NCBI GenBank assembly: GCA_965242595.1
Contig: OZ251464.1
Location: 1,302,001-1,366,000 of the forward strand
Length of the DNA stretch: 64,000 nt
Direction: 5' to 3'
DNA from: SP197 sp965242595
GTDB lineage: Bacteria > Pseudomonadota > Alphaproteobacteria > SP197
Shown: positions 14,910 through 23,853 of the stretch, one piece after another
How positions within the stretch are numbered: position 1 is the stretch's first letter
How the letters are laid out: the number at the start of each line of letters is the position of its first letter
The notes under the pieces: model-generated
The model's input: only the letters and a program-made list of their open reading frames with translations
What the model was told of the DNA's origin: nothing
Databases searched by the model: none
Translations under genes and position numbers: made by a program

Positions 14910-17075
14910 TTATGCGCGCATATCGCCATCGCCCGAAGCCAGATCGAAAACCACGCCGCCGGAGACGGGGTTGGCTTCGGTCAGCACCACCGTGATGGCG
15001 TCGCCCAGGCGCCAGATGCCGTCCCGGCCGCGCAGGGTGCGGCGGCGCTCGTCGAAACGGAAGGGGCCGCCCGGCAGGCGCCGGGCCGGCAGCAGGCCGT
15101 CGGCCTCGATGCCGTCGATGCGCACGATCAGGCCGAAACGCCCCAGCCCGGCGACGCGCCCGGCCATGGTGGCGCCGGTTCGCTCGGCCATGTAGCTGGC
15201 CAGATAGCGGTCCATGGCCTCGCGCTCGGCCCAGACGGCGCGCCGTTCGGTGGCGCTCAGATGGGCGCCCAGTTGGGCGAAATCGGCGCCGTCCGCCTGG
15301 CCGCCCGCGCCCAGCCCCAGGGCGGCGATCAGCGCCCGGTGCACCGCCAGATCGGCATAGCGGCGGATGGGCGAGGTAAAATGGCTGTAGGCGGCCAGGG
15401 CCAGGCCGAAATGGCCGCGCCGTTCCGGCCCGTATTCGGCCTGCGCCTGGCTGCGCAGCACCGCCTCGTGGATGGCGTGGCGGTGGCGGCTGGCGGCGGC
15501 CTGTTTCAGCACCTGCGCGAAGTCGCGCGGACGCAGGGCCTGGCTGCGGCGCAGGCGCAGGCCCAGGCTTTCCAGAAAATCGCGCAGCTCGTCGGCCTTT
15601 TCCGGCGCCGGGCGGTCGTGCAGGCGATAGATCGCCTGCGCCCGCCTGGCCTCCAGCGCGGCGGCGGCGGCGATGTTGGCGGCGATCATCAGCTCCTCGA
15701 TCAGCCGGTGGCTGGCCAGGCGGCGCCGGGGCGCGACCTCCACGCCGCCCGCCGGCAACAGCGTCACGCGCCGTTCCGCCCGCTCGATGTCCAGCGCGCC
15801 GCGCCGCTCCCGCGCCTGGGCCAGCGCGCCATAGGCGCCATAGAGCGAATCGAAAAGCGAAGCGAAGAGCGAATCGGGCAGGGCGGGCGCCGCCCCGGCG
15901 CTGGCCGCGCCATCGCGCCGGGCCTGGACCTGGTCATAGGTCAGCCTGGCGGCGGAACGCATCACGGCGCGGGCAAAGCGCCAGCGCAACAGCTCGCCAT
16001 CGCCGGCGATCCAGAGGTGGACGGCCAGGCAGGGGCGGTCGTGCCCGGGCAGCAACGAGCACAGCCGGTTGGACAGGCGCTCCGGCAGCATCGCCACCAC
16101 GCGGTCGGGGAAATACACCGAATTGCCGCGCTGGCGGGCGGCGCGGTCCAGCGCGCTGCCGGGGCGCACATAATGGGCGACATCGGCGATGGCGACCACG
16201 GCGTGCCAGGCGGCGCCATCTTCGCCAGCGGTGGCAGGCTCGGCGAACACGGCATCGTCGTGGTCGCGGGCGTCGGCGTCGTCGATGGTCACCAGCGGCA
16301 GGGGGCGCAGATCCTCGCGCCCGTCCTCACGCCTGGCCAGCGGCTGCGCCGCCTCGGCTTCGGCCAGGGCGTCGGCGGCGAAGTCGGTGGGGATGCCGTG
16401 GGCGGCGATGGCCAGAAGGCTGGCCGCCCCCGCGTCCTGCCAGCGGCCCAGGCGGCGCAGGATGCGGGCCGGCACCGGCCCGAAACGGCGGCGCGAAAGC
16501 GGCTGGACCAGCACCAGGTCGCCATCGGCCAGCGCCAGGCCGGGCGGCACCACGGCGCGCCAGTCATGGGCCTGGCGGCGGTCGGCGGGCTGGATGCGAT
16601 CGCCCCTGGCGGTCGTGCGGAACACGCCCACCGCCTGGCGCTCCTCCGCCTCCAGCACCCGGCGCACCCGGCCCTTCCAGCCGCCGCCGGGCAGGGGATC
16701 GATGCTGGCGACGGCGCGCTGGCCGATGCCGGGGGCGGGGCGGGCGCCAGAGGTCAGGGCGATGCGTGGCGGTGGGCCTTCGCCCTGCCAGGAGGCGGGT
16801 TCGGCCACGGCGTTGCCTTCGTCGTCCAGGGCCACCACCTCCACCACGGTTTCTGAAGGCAGGGCGCCTTGCGGTTGCAGTCGGCGGCGGCCGCCGGCAA
16901 GCGCCCCTTCGCGCTTCAACTCGCCCAGCAGGCGGCCCAGCGCCGCGCGCCGTTCGCTGCCGGCGATGGCGAAGGCGCGGGCGATCTCGCGCTTGCCGGC
17001 GCGCCCGCGATGACGGGCCACGAAGGCCAGCAATTGCTCGCGCGAAGGCAGCCCCTCGTCGTCGCCCGCCGCCAT
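14910..17075 (-). CDS. rnr: Ribonuclease R
   Basis: A 721-residue 3'-to-5' exoribonuclease that degrades structured RNA. An N-terminal winged-helix region (about 10-60) and OB/cold-shock segments precede the RNB domain, whose catalytic motif TIDDADARDHDDAV supplies the metal-binding Asp cluster. Further hallmarks are RGNSVYFPDRVVAMLPERLS, YSHFTSPIRRYADLAVHRAL and a C-terminal S1 domain (AGLGRFGLIVRIDGIEADGL). Length is within the family range. It follows topA by 9 bases, and the two are probably co-transcribed. Confidence 0.95.
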   Translation of the reverse strand: MAAGDDEGLPSREQLLAFVARHRGRAGKREIARAFAIAGSERRAALGRLLGELKREGALAGGRRRLQPQGALPSETVVEVVALDDEGNAVAEPASWQGEGPPPRIALTSGARPAPGIGQRAVASIDPLPGGGWKGRVRRVLEAEERQAVGVFRTTARGDRIQPADRRQAHDWRAVVPPGLALADGDLVLVQPLSRRRFGPVPARILRRLGRWQDAGAASLLAIAAHGIPTDFAADALAEAEAAQPLARREDGREDLRPLPLVTIDDADARDHDDAVFAEPATAGEDGAAWHAVVAIADVAHYVRPGSALDRAARQRGNSVYFPDRVVAMLPERLSNRLCSLLPGHDRPCLAVHLWIAGDGELLRWRFARAVMRSAARLTYDQVQARRDGAASAGAAPALPDSLFASLFDSLYGAYGALAQARERRGALDIERAERRVTLLPAGGVEVAPRRRLASHRLIEELMIAANIAAAAALEARRAQAIYRLHDRPAPEKADELRDFLESLGLRLRRSQALRPRDFAQVLKQAAASRHRHAIHEAVLRSQAQAEYGPERRGHFGLALAAYSHFTSPIRRYADLAVHRALIAALGLGAGGQADGADFAQLGAHLSATERRAVWAEREAMDRYLASYMAERTGATMAGRVAGLGRFGLIVRIDGIEADGLLPARRLPGGPFRFDERRRTLRGRDGIWRLGDAITVVLTEANPVSGGVVFDLASGDGDMRA

Positions 17076-17084
17076 GGGGGCCGT

Positions 17085-19655
17085 TCAGCCCCCGGCCCGG
17101 CGCGGCGTCTTCGCGCCCTTCCTTCCCCTGGCGGCGCCCCGCCCGGCCGCCTTTTTTCTGGCCAGCAGGTCCAGCGCCATGGCCAGGGTCGCTTCCTCCG
17201 GCTCCACCCCCTTGGGCAGGGAGGCGAAGACGCGGCCATGGGCGGCATAGGGACCGTAGCGGCCCTTTCTGATCTCCACCGGCGCGCCGTCGTCGGGATG
17301 GGCGCCCAGGGCCTTCACCACCGCCTGGCGCGGCGCGCGCTTGCCCTTCTCGGCGATCAGCGTCACGGCGCGGTTGAGGCCGACGGTGAGCACATCGTCG
17401 CCCGCGGGAAGGGCGGTATAGGCCCTGCCATGCTTCAGATAGGGGCCATAGCGCCCGATCCCGGCCTGGATCGGCGCGCCGTCGTCCGGGTGGGCGCCCA
17501 GCTCGCGCGGCAGGGCCAGCAGGGCCAGCGCCGCGGCCAGGTCGATCTCGCCGGGCGCCTTGTCCTTCGGCAGCGACACCCGCTGCGGCTTGCCCGCGCC
17601 CTTCGCCTCGCCTTCGCCCTTCTGGACATAGGGGCCATAGGGGCCGCGCCGCAGGGTGATGGCGAGGCCGCTTTCCGGGTCGGCGCCCAGCTGGCGGGGG
17701 CCGTCCTCGCCGTCGCCGCTCTCGCCCAGGCGGCGGCGATGGCGGCATTCGGGATAGCCGGAACAGCCCAGAAAGGCGCCATAGCGGCCCAGCTTCAGCT
17801 CCAGCCGGCCCTGCTTGCAGGCGGGGCACAGGCGCCTGTCATCGCCGTCGCCGTCGTCATCGCCGGCGCCAGCGCGGGGGAACAGGCGCTCGGCCAGGGC
17901 CTGTTCCAGGGCCGCGGTCACGCGCTCGCGCTCCAGACCGTCGGCCGCCTGCACCGCCATGTGGAACGCCTCCCAGAAATCGCGCAGCACCTGTTTCCAG
18001 TCGATGGCGCCTTTGGCGATGCGGTCGAGCTCGTTCTCCAGGCCGGCGGTGAAGCCGTATTCGACATAGGCGGGAAAGAAGGCTTCCAGAAAGGCGGTCA
18101 CCAGCCGCCCGCGCTCGCTGGGGTGAAAGCGCTTTTTCTCCAGCAGGACATATTCGCGCTCCTGCAGCACGGCCAGGATGCTGGCATAGGTGGAAGGGCG
18201 GCCGATGCCCAGCTCCTCCAGCCGCTTCACCAGGCTGGCCTCGCTGTAGCGCGGCGCCGGTTCGGTGACATGGCGTTGCGGCCGCACCTCGCCCAGGTCC
18301 AGCGCCTCGCCTGCGCGCAAGGGTGGCAGGCGCCGTTCCCTGTCGTCGTCGCGGCTGGCGTCGTCGCGGCCCTCGAGATAGAGGCGCATGAAGCCGTCGA
18401 AGGCGAGCGTCGATCCGGTGGCCCGCAGCGCCACATCGCCGGCGGGTGTGGCGATGTCCACCGCCACCTTGTCCAGGGCGGCCGGGGCCATCTGGCTCGC
18501 CAGCGCCCGTTTCCAGATCAGCTCGTAGAGCGCCGCCTCGTCACGCCCCAGCCTGGCGGCGACGCTGGCGGGCGCCCGTTCGAAGGCGGTGGGGCGGATG
18601 GCCTCATGGGCTTCCTGGGCGTTGCGGGTCGAGGAACGGAACACCCGCGCCCTGGCGGGCAGATAGGGTTGCCCGTAGCGCTCCGCGATCAGGCGCCTGG
18701 CGCTTTCCAGCGCGGCGCGCGACAGCGCCACGCTGTCGGTCCGCATATAGGTGATCAGCCCCACCGTCTCGCCGCCCAGATCGACGCCCTCGTAGAGGCG
18801 CTGCGCCACCTGCATGGTGCGGGCGGCGGCAAAGCCCAGCTTGCGCGAGGCCTCCTGTTGCAGGGTGGAGGTGATGAAGGGCGGGGCCGGGTTGCGCTTG
18901 ACCTGCTTGCGCTCCACCGCCGTCACCGCAAAGCTGCCCGCCCGCACCCGCTGCGCCGCCGCCTGGGCGCTGTCGCTGTCGGCGAGCGCGAATTTGTCCA
19001 GCTTGACGCCGTCCAGCGCTACCAGGCGGGCGCTGAAGCCGGCGCCGCCGGGGCGGGCCAGGTCGGCCTCCACGCTCCAGTATTCGCGCGGGACGAAGGC
19101 CTCGATCTCGGCCTCGCGGGCGCACACCAGGCGCAGGGCCACGGATTGCACGCGCCCGGCCGAACGGCTGCCGGGCAGCTTGCGCCACAGCACCGGCGAG
19201 AGGTTGAAGCCCACCAGGTAATCCAGCGCCCGGCGCGCCTGCTGCGCGTTCACCAGCGCCATGTCGATATCGCGGGGGTGGGCCATGGCGTGGCGGACCG
19301 CATCGCGGGTGATCTCGTGGAAGATCACCCGCCGCGCCTTGCGCCGCCCCAGCGCGCCCTTGTCCCGCAGCCAGTTGCGCACATGCCAGGAAATGGCCTC
19401 GCCTTCCCGGTCCGGATCGGTGGCCAGCAGCAGGTCGTCGGCCCCGCGCAGGGCGGCGGCGATGGCGGAAAGCGGCTTCCTGGCCCGCTCGCCGACCGCA
19501 TAGACCATCTCGAAGTCCTTGTCCGGCAGCACCGAGCCGTCGCGCGGCGCCAGGTCGCTGACATGGCCGTAGCTGGCGACCACCGTGAAGTCGCTGCCCA
19601 GATATTTCTCGATCGTCCTGGCCTTGGCGGGCGATTCGACGACGACGACGTGCAT
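17085..19655 (-). CDS. topA: DNA topoisomerase I
   Basis: An 856-residue type IA topoisomerase that relaxes negative supercoils. The N-terminal Toprim domain begins VVVVESPAKARTIEKYLG and includes ATDPDREGEAISWH. The active-site Tyr lies in GLITYMRTDSVALS. C-terminally there is one CxxC-type zinc finger (CPACKQ...CSGYPEC), then several cysteine-free repeats containing GPYGPY or GRYGPY (about 680-820), as in alphaproteobacterial enzymes. The tail is basic. Upstream, on the minus strand, lies a promoter-like pair. Confidence 0.97.
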   Translation of the reverse strand: MHVVVVESPAKARTIEKYLGSDFTVVASYGHVSDLAPRDGSVLPDKDFEMVYAVGERARKPLSAIAAALRGADDLLLATDPDREGEAISWHVRNWLRDKGALGRRKARRVIFHEITRDAVRHAMAHPRDIDMALVNAQQARRALDYLVGFNLSPVLWRKLPGSRSAGRVQSVALRLVCAREAEIEAFVPREYWSVEADLARPGGAGFSARLVALDGVKLDKFALADSDSAQAAAQRVRAGSFAVTAVERKQVKRNPAPPFITSTLQQEASRKLGFAAARTMQVAQRLYEGVDLGGETVGLITYMRTDSVALSRAALESARRLIAERYGQPYLPARARVFRSSTRNAQEAHEAIRPTAFERAPASVAARLGRDEAALYELIWKRALASQMAPAALDKVAVDIATPAGDVALRATGSTLAFDGFMRLYLEGRDDASRDDDRERRLPPLRAGEALDLGEVRPQRHVTEPAPRYSEASLVKRLEELGIGRPSTYASILAVLQEREYVLLEKKRFHPSERGRLVTAFLEAFFPAYVEYGFTAGLENELDRIAKGAIDWKQVLRDFWEAFHMAVQAADGLERERVTAALEQALAERLFPRAGAGDDDGDGDDRRLCPACKQGRLELKLGRYGAFLGCSGYPECRHRRRLGESGDGEDGPRQLGADPESGLAITLRRGPYGPYVQKGEGEAKGAGKPQRVSLPKDKAPGEIDLAAALALLALPRELGAHPDDGAPIQAGIGRYGPYLKHGRAYTALPAGDDVLTVGLNRAVTLIAEKGKRAPRQAVVKALGAHPDDGAPVEIRKGRYGPYAAHGRVFASLPKGVEPEEATLAMALDLLARKKAAGRGAARGRKGAKTPRRAGG

Positions 19656-19708
19656 GTCAACTCTCCGGGGCGCCCTTGGCGCTGCGGCGGCGGCAGGTTT
19701 GGGCGGGC

Positions 19709-19739
19709 GCTATCTGGCACCGCCGCCGCGGCGCGTCAA
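19709..19739 (-). promoter_or_regulatory. Possible topA promoter
   Basis: TTGACG (19734-19739) faces a -10-like GATAGC/CAGATA (19709-19716), 17-19 bases away depending on the hexamer taken. It lies about 55 bases before the topA start. Spacing ambiguity keeps this tentative. Confidence 0.35.
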
Positions 19740-19820
19740 CCTCGCGCCCTGGCAGCCCCCGCCGGTGGCGCAGCGCCATCCCTGCAAGCCCCGACACCCC
19801 CCCGACACCCCTGCGACACC

Positions 19821-19875
19821 CTGTCGGCAGCCTGTCCACACCCTGTCGGGCGCCTGTCGGCAGCCTGTTGCGCCC
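19821..19875. repeat. 11-bp intergenic tandem repeat, CTGTCNNNNNC
   Basis: Five head-to-tail 11-base units start at 19821, 19832, 19843, 19854 and 19865 (for example CTGTCGGCAGC), preceded by related GACACC-type units from 19791. They occupy the 327-base gap between divergent topA and the enolase-superfamily gene. The same consensus recurs at 45885-45961. Nothing else is seen in this gap apart from the topA promoter. Confidence 0.65.
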
Positions 19876-19982
19876 CCTCCATCCAGCCCTTCGCGCGCTC
19901 GCCCGCCGCGGCCGAGGCGCTTTCCCCTGCCGGTTGCGGCCGTCATAGTCGCCGCCGCGGGCTGGAGTGGGGGAGGGAGGCC

Positions 19983-21089
19983 ATGAAGATCGTCAGGCTG
20001 GAGACGTTCGCCGATCCCTGGCTGTGTTTCGTGCGCGTCACCGGCGACAGCGGCGCCCAGGGCTGGGGCCAGACCGCGCCCTATCATGCCGACATCGCGG
20101 CCGAGATCCTGCATCGCCAGGTCGCCCCCCATGCCCTGGGCGGCGATGCGCTGGAGTTCGCCGGTCTGACGGATCTGATCGGCGAGCGCGAGCACAAATT
20201 TCCGGGCTCCTATCTCTGCCGCGCTCTGGCCGGCCTCGATACCGCCCTGTGGGATCTGCGCGGCAAGCTGGAAGACAAGCCGGTGGCGCGGCTGCTGGGC
20301 AGCGAGGGCGGGACGCTGCGGGCCTATGCCAGCTCCATGAAGCGCGACATCGCGCCCGCCGACGAGGCCCGGCGGCTGGCGCGGCTGGGCGACGAACAGG
20401 GCTTCGATGCCTTCAAGTTCCGCATCGGCGCCGAATGCGGGCGCGACCGGGACCACTGGCCGGGGCGCACCGAGGAGATCGTGCCTGCCGTCTGCCGGGC
20501 GCTGGACAGCGGGGCCGCCCGGCTGGTGGACGCCAATTCCGGCTTTTCCCCGGGGCGGGCCATCGAGGTGGGGCGCATGCTGGAAGACGAGGGCGTGAGC
20601 CATTTCGAGGAACCCTGCCCCTATTGGGAGCTGGAACAGACCAGGGAGGTGACCGAGGCGCTCGCCATCGACGTCACCGGCGGCGAGCAGGACTGTTCGC
20701 TTGCCACCTGGCGGCGCATGCTCGCCATGGGCGCGGTGAACATCGTCCAGCCCGACATCATGTATGTGGGCGGGCTGACCCGCGCCTTGCGGGTGGCGGA
20801 GATGGCGGCGGCGGCCGGGCTGCCCGTCACCCCCCATTGCGCCAATCTGTCGCTGGTGACGGTCTGCACCATGCATCTGCTGGCGGCGCTGCCCAATGCC
20901 GGCAAATATCTGGAGCTCTCCATCGAGGGCGGCGATTACTACCCCTGGCAGCAGGGCCTGTTCCTGGGCGATCCGTTCGCCGTGGAGGCGGGGCGGGTGC
21001 GGGTGCCGGACGGCCCCGGCTGGGGGGTGGAGATCGCGCCCGCCTGGCTGGAACGGGCGCGCTATCGGGTCAGCGCCCTGGAGCCGTGA
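19983..21089 (+). CDS. Mandelate racemase/muconate lactonizing enzyme family protein
   Basis: A 368-residue enolase-superfamily enzyme acting on a carboxylate through a metal-stabilised enolate. The N-terminal capping domain starts MKIVRLETFADPWLCFVRV. The barrel holds FKFRIG (acid/base Lys region), metal ligands in DANSG, EEPCPYWE and GGEQD, and the later QPDIMYVGG and PHCANLS blocks. The pattern fits the sugar-acid dehydratase/racemase group, but the substrate cannot be assigned. GGGGGAGGGAGG precedes the ATG. Its 3' end overlaps the convergent oxygenase gene by 20 bases. Confidence 0.85.
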   Translation: MKIVRLETFADPWLCFVRVTGDSGAQGWGQTAPYHADIAAEILHRQVAPHALGGDALEFAGLTDLIGEREHKFPGSYLCRALAGLDTALWDLRGKLEDKPVARLLGSEGGTLRAYASSMKRDIAPADEARRLARLGDEQGFDAFKFRIGAECGRDRDHWPGRTEEIVPAVCRALDSGAARLVDANSGFSPGRAIEVGRMLEDEGVSHFEEPCPYWELEQTREVTEALAIDVTGGEQDCSLATWRRMLAMGAVNIVQPDIMYVGGLTRALRVAEMAAAAGLPVTPHCANLSLVTVCTMHLLAALPNAGKYLELSIEGGDYYPWQQGLFLGDPFAVEAGRVRVPDGPGWGVEIAPAWLERARYRVSALEP

Positions 21090-22119
21090 CTGCGGCCTGC
21101 CCCTGCTCCGGCATGTCCGGCGGGGCGCGGGGCCGAGTGGGAACCTGGGCGTCGAAATTGGCCACGAAGGCGGCCAGATCGCGCCCGGCATGGCGCGGGG
21201 CCATGTCGTCCGGCGCGCCGGTGACCGGCAGGCCGGGCAGGGGGGCGACCACGGTGGCGTAAGACGGCACGGCGAAGAAGGCGATGGAGAAGCGTTCCCG
21301 CCGCCGGGGCGGGTGGACCCGGTGCATGGTGGAGCGGAAGCGCCCGCCCGACCAGGATTCCATCATGTTGCCGATATTGACGATCAGCGTGCCCGGGCGG
21401 TGGTCCACCTCGCTCCAGCCGCCCTGCGGGTTCTGGACCTGAAGGCCGCCGACCTCGCCCGGCAGCAGCACGGTGACGGCGTTGGTGTCGCGATGGGGAA
21501 AGACGTCGTCGCCGGGCGCGCCTTCCGCCTGCGGGCGGGCGGGGTAGTGGAGCAGGGAAAGATTGCTGAGCGGGCGGACGAACAGCCGGGTGAGCGCATC
21601 CTCCTCCCGTTCCATGGCGAGGGCGAAGGCCCGCAGCAGGGCCGTCGCCAGCGTCGAGAAGGCGCCATAGCAGGCGCCGATGGCGGCGCGGAAGCCCGGC
21701 GGCGCCGGCGGCCAGCGATTGGGCGCCGCCAGCCCCCGGTCGGCCTGGGGGATGGCCCGGGAAATGGCGGGTTCCGTCATGTCGGCCTCTTCGCCCACCA
21801 GGAAGGCTTCGTAGATCGTGCGCGGCGCGCCCCGATGGCGCTGACGGGCGAAGGGCATGATGGGCACATAGCCGCGCAGGGTGCCGGGCGGGCGTGTCAG
21901 GCGGCGCTTGGCGGCCTCGTCCTGGGCGAAGAAGGCCCGCGCCTGTGCCAGTGCGTCCTGCGGCACGGCGGGCGGGACGCCGTGGCCGGTGACGCGGACG
22001 AAGCCGGAGCGCTCGCAAGCGGCGGCGATGCGCCGGGCGCAGGCCAGCCGACGGTCGCGGTCGGCGGCGAACAGCGGCGCGATGTCGATATCGGCGATCG
22101 TGGCAGTCGTGACGATCAT
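21070..22119 (-). CDS. Isopenicillin N synthase-family 2OG-Fe(II) oxygenase
   Basis: A 349-residue non-haem iron oxygenase-like protein. The N-terminal DIDIAPLFAADRDRRLACAR and RSGFVRVTGHGVP form the DIOX_N region. The double-stranded beta-helix core has the HxD...H triad (VFPHRDTN, then STMHRV) and the RxS 2-oxoglutarate-binding pair in ERFSIAFF. Members include ethylene-forming enzymes, gibberellin oxidases and many bacterial enzymes of unknown substrate. Convergent with the preceding gene and divergent from the NCS2 permease; the 249-base gap to the permease shows an imperfect TTGTC/GACAA dyad but no clear promoter. Confidence 0.85.
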   Translation of the reverse strand: MIVTTATIADIDIAPLFAADRDRRLACARRIAAACERSGFVRVTGHGVPPAVPQDALAQARAFFAQDEAAKRRLTRPPGTLRGYVPIMPFARQRHRGAPRTIYEAFLVGEEADMTEPAISRAIPQADRGLAAPNRWPPAPPGFRAAIGACYGAFSTLATALLRAFALAMEREEDALTRLFVRPLSNLSLLHYPARPQAEGAPGDDVFPHRDTNAVTVLLPGEVGGLQVQNPQGGWSEVDHRPGTLIVNIGNMMESWSGGRFRSTMHRVHPPRRRERFSIAFFAVPSYATVVAPLPGLPVTGAPDDMAPRHAGRDLAAFVANFDAQVPTRPRAPPDMPEQGQAAVTAPGR

Positions 22120-22368
22120 GGGGGGGCCTCACCGGTCGGGGGCGCCTTGCGGGCAAGGCGGACGCTGTAGCCCCGATGGAAGGTCAGGCCAGGTGCCAGT
22201 CGGCCGGGGGCGATGCTGGGTCCGCCCGGCCGCCGGTGTCAAGCGGCCGTTCCGGGTTGTCGACCGCTTGTGGACAAATCGGCGCCGGCGGCGGCCCGGA
22301 CGTGGCAAGCTATCGCTGTCCTGGCGCCGCCCTGGCGGCATCGGGGCGGCAAGGGGGAGGAGACTGCC

Positions 22369-23664
22369 ATGCTGGACCGACTGTTCAAACTGGAGGAGAA
22401 CGGCACCACCGCGCGCCGCGAGCTGATCGCCGGCGCCACCACCTTTCTCACCATGGCTTATATCGTCTTCGTCAACCCGCTGATCCTGAGCGATGCGGGC
22501 ATGGATTTCGGCGGCGTGTTCGTGGCCACCTGCATCGCCGCCGCCTTCGGCACCGCGGTCATGGGGCTGTGGGCCAACTATCCGTTCGCCGTCGCTCCGG
22601 GCATGGGGCTGAACGCCTTCTTCACCTATGGCGTCGTGCTGGGCATGGGCTATCCCTGGGAGGTGGCGCTGGGGGCGGTGTTCTGTTCCGGCGTGCTGTT
22701 CGTGGCCATCTCGGTGCTGCGGGTGCGCGAATGGGTGGTGAACGCCATCCCCCGCTCGCTGAAGATGGCCACCACCACCGGCATCGGCCTGTTCCTGGGC
22801 ATCATCGCCCTGAAGAACGCCGGCCTGGTGGTCGATCACCCGGCGACGCTGGTGACCATCGGCGATACCGCGCAGTGGAGCGCGCTGCTGGCGGTGCTGG
22901 GCTTTATCGCCATCGTCGCGCTGGATGCCTGGCGGGTGCCCGGTTCCATCGTCATCGGCATCCTGGCGGTGACGGCGGCCGGCATCGCCCTGGGGGTGGG
23001 CGAGTTCCACGGCATCGCCGCCCTGCCGCCGGATCCATCGACCACCATGTTCCAGCTGGATATCGGCGCCGCCCTGGATGTGGCGCTGATCGCCGTCATC
23101 TTCACCTTCCTGTTCACCGACCTGTTCGATACCTCGGCCACCCTGGTGGGCGTGGCCCATCGCGCCGGGCTGCTGGACGAAAACGGGCGCCTGCCCCGCC
23201 TGGAGCGGGCGCTGCTGGCCGACTCCACGGCGACGGTGGTGGGTTCCCTGGCCGGCACCTCGTCGGTGACCAGCTATATCGAGAGCGCCTCCGGCGTTCA
23301 TGCCGGCGGGCGCACCGGGCTGACCGCCGTGGTGGTGGCGCTGCTGTTCGTGGCGGCGCTGGTGCTGCTGCCCCTGGCGCAGACCGTGCCGGGCTATGCC
23401 ACCGCGCCGGCGCTGCTGTTCGTGGCCTGCCTGATGGCCCAGGGCATCGCCGAGATCGACTGGAAGGACGCCACCGAATATGTGCCGGCCGCGGTGCTGG
23501 CCATGACCATGCCCTTCACCTTTTCCATCGCCGACGGGCTGGCCTTCGGCTTTATCTCCTATGCGGCCATCAAGCTGCTGTCCGGGCGCCATCGCGAGGC
23601 CGGGCCGGCGGTGCTGGTGCTGGCGGCAATCTTCCTGGCCAAATTCGCCTGGCTGGGCGGTTGA
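22369..23664 (+). CDS. NCS2-family (AzgA-like) purine permease
   Basis: A 431-residue membrane transporter, probably importing adenine, guanine or hypoxanthine with protons. The N-terminus (LFKLEENGTTARRELIAGAT, TTFLTMAYIVFVNP) and the signature GTSSVTSYIESASGVHAGGR identify the AzgA/PbuG branch of the NCS2/NAT superfamily. About 12-14 hydrophobic segments are visible. The ATG at 22369 follows GGGGGAGGAG at good spacing. A long hairpin follows the stop, so it is probably monocistronic. Confidence 0.9.
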   Translation: MLDRLFKLEENGTTARRELIAGATTFLTMAYIVFVNPLILSDAGMDFGGVFVATCIAAAFGTAVMGLWANYPFAVAPGMGLNAFFTYGVVLGMGYPWEVALGAVFCSGVLFVAISVLRVREWVVNAIPRSLKMATTTGIGLFLGIIALKNAGLVVDHPATLVTIGDTAQWSALLAVLGFIAIVALDAWRVPGSIVIGILAVTAAGIALGVGEFHGIAALPPDPSTTMFQLDIGAALDVALIAVIFTFLFTDLFDTSATLVGVAHRAGLLDENGRLPRLERALLADSTATVVGSLAGTSSVTSYIESASGVHAGGRTGLTAVVVALLFVAALVLLPLAQTVPGYATAPALLFVACLMAQGIAEIDWKDATEYVPAAVLAMTMPFTFSIADGLAFGFISYAAIKLLSGRHREAGPAVLVLAAIFLAKFAWLGG

Positions 23665-23678
23665 ACGGTCTTCACCCC

Positions 23679-23708
23679 GGAGTTCCCGGGGCGCCCCCAG
23701 GGAACTCC
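23679..23708 (+). terminator. Long GC-rich hairpin after the purine permease
   Basis: GGAGTTCCC (23679-23687) and GGGAACTCC (23700-23708) are a perfect 9-base inverted repeat enclosing a further GGGGC/GCCCC palindrome. It starts 15 bases after the stop and is followed by ATTTG rather than a long T-run. Probably a terminator. Confidence 0.6.
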
Positions 23709-23853
23709 ATTTGCCCCTGTTGCATGTTCGGGGCGGAATGTCGTTTAATGCCCTCCGGCGGCAGGCTCTGCCGCCCAAGCGAAACGCAGCTTTCGCGGGG
23801 GGAGGGGTGGTGACATTCATCGCGACTTTGCCGGCGTGCGCGGGGCGGGTGCC

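Noticed and set aside
19791..19875. Possible CRISPR array at the 11-bp repeats (also 45885-45961)
   Set aside because: Units are contiguous with no spacers, far shorter than CRISPR repeats, and no cas genes are present.
16869..19980. Very long open frame on the plus strand opposite rnr and topA, running into the enolase-superfamily gene
   Set aside because: It is antisense to two clear genes, has Gln/His/Gly-rich low-complexity translation, and the enolase-like protein has its own start and ribosome site at 19983. High G+C keeps antisense frames open.
22120..22368. Purine riboswitch before the NCS2 permease
   Set aside because: No aptamer-like conserved junction or paired stems could be traced; only an imperfect TTGTC/GACAA dyad is visible.
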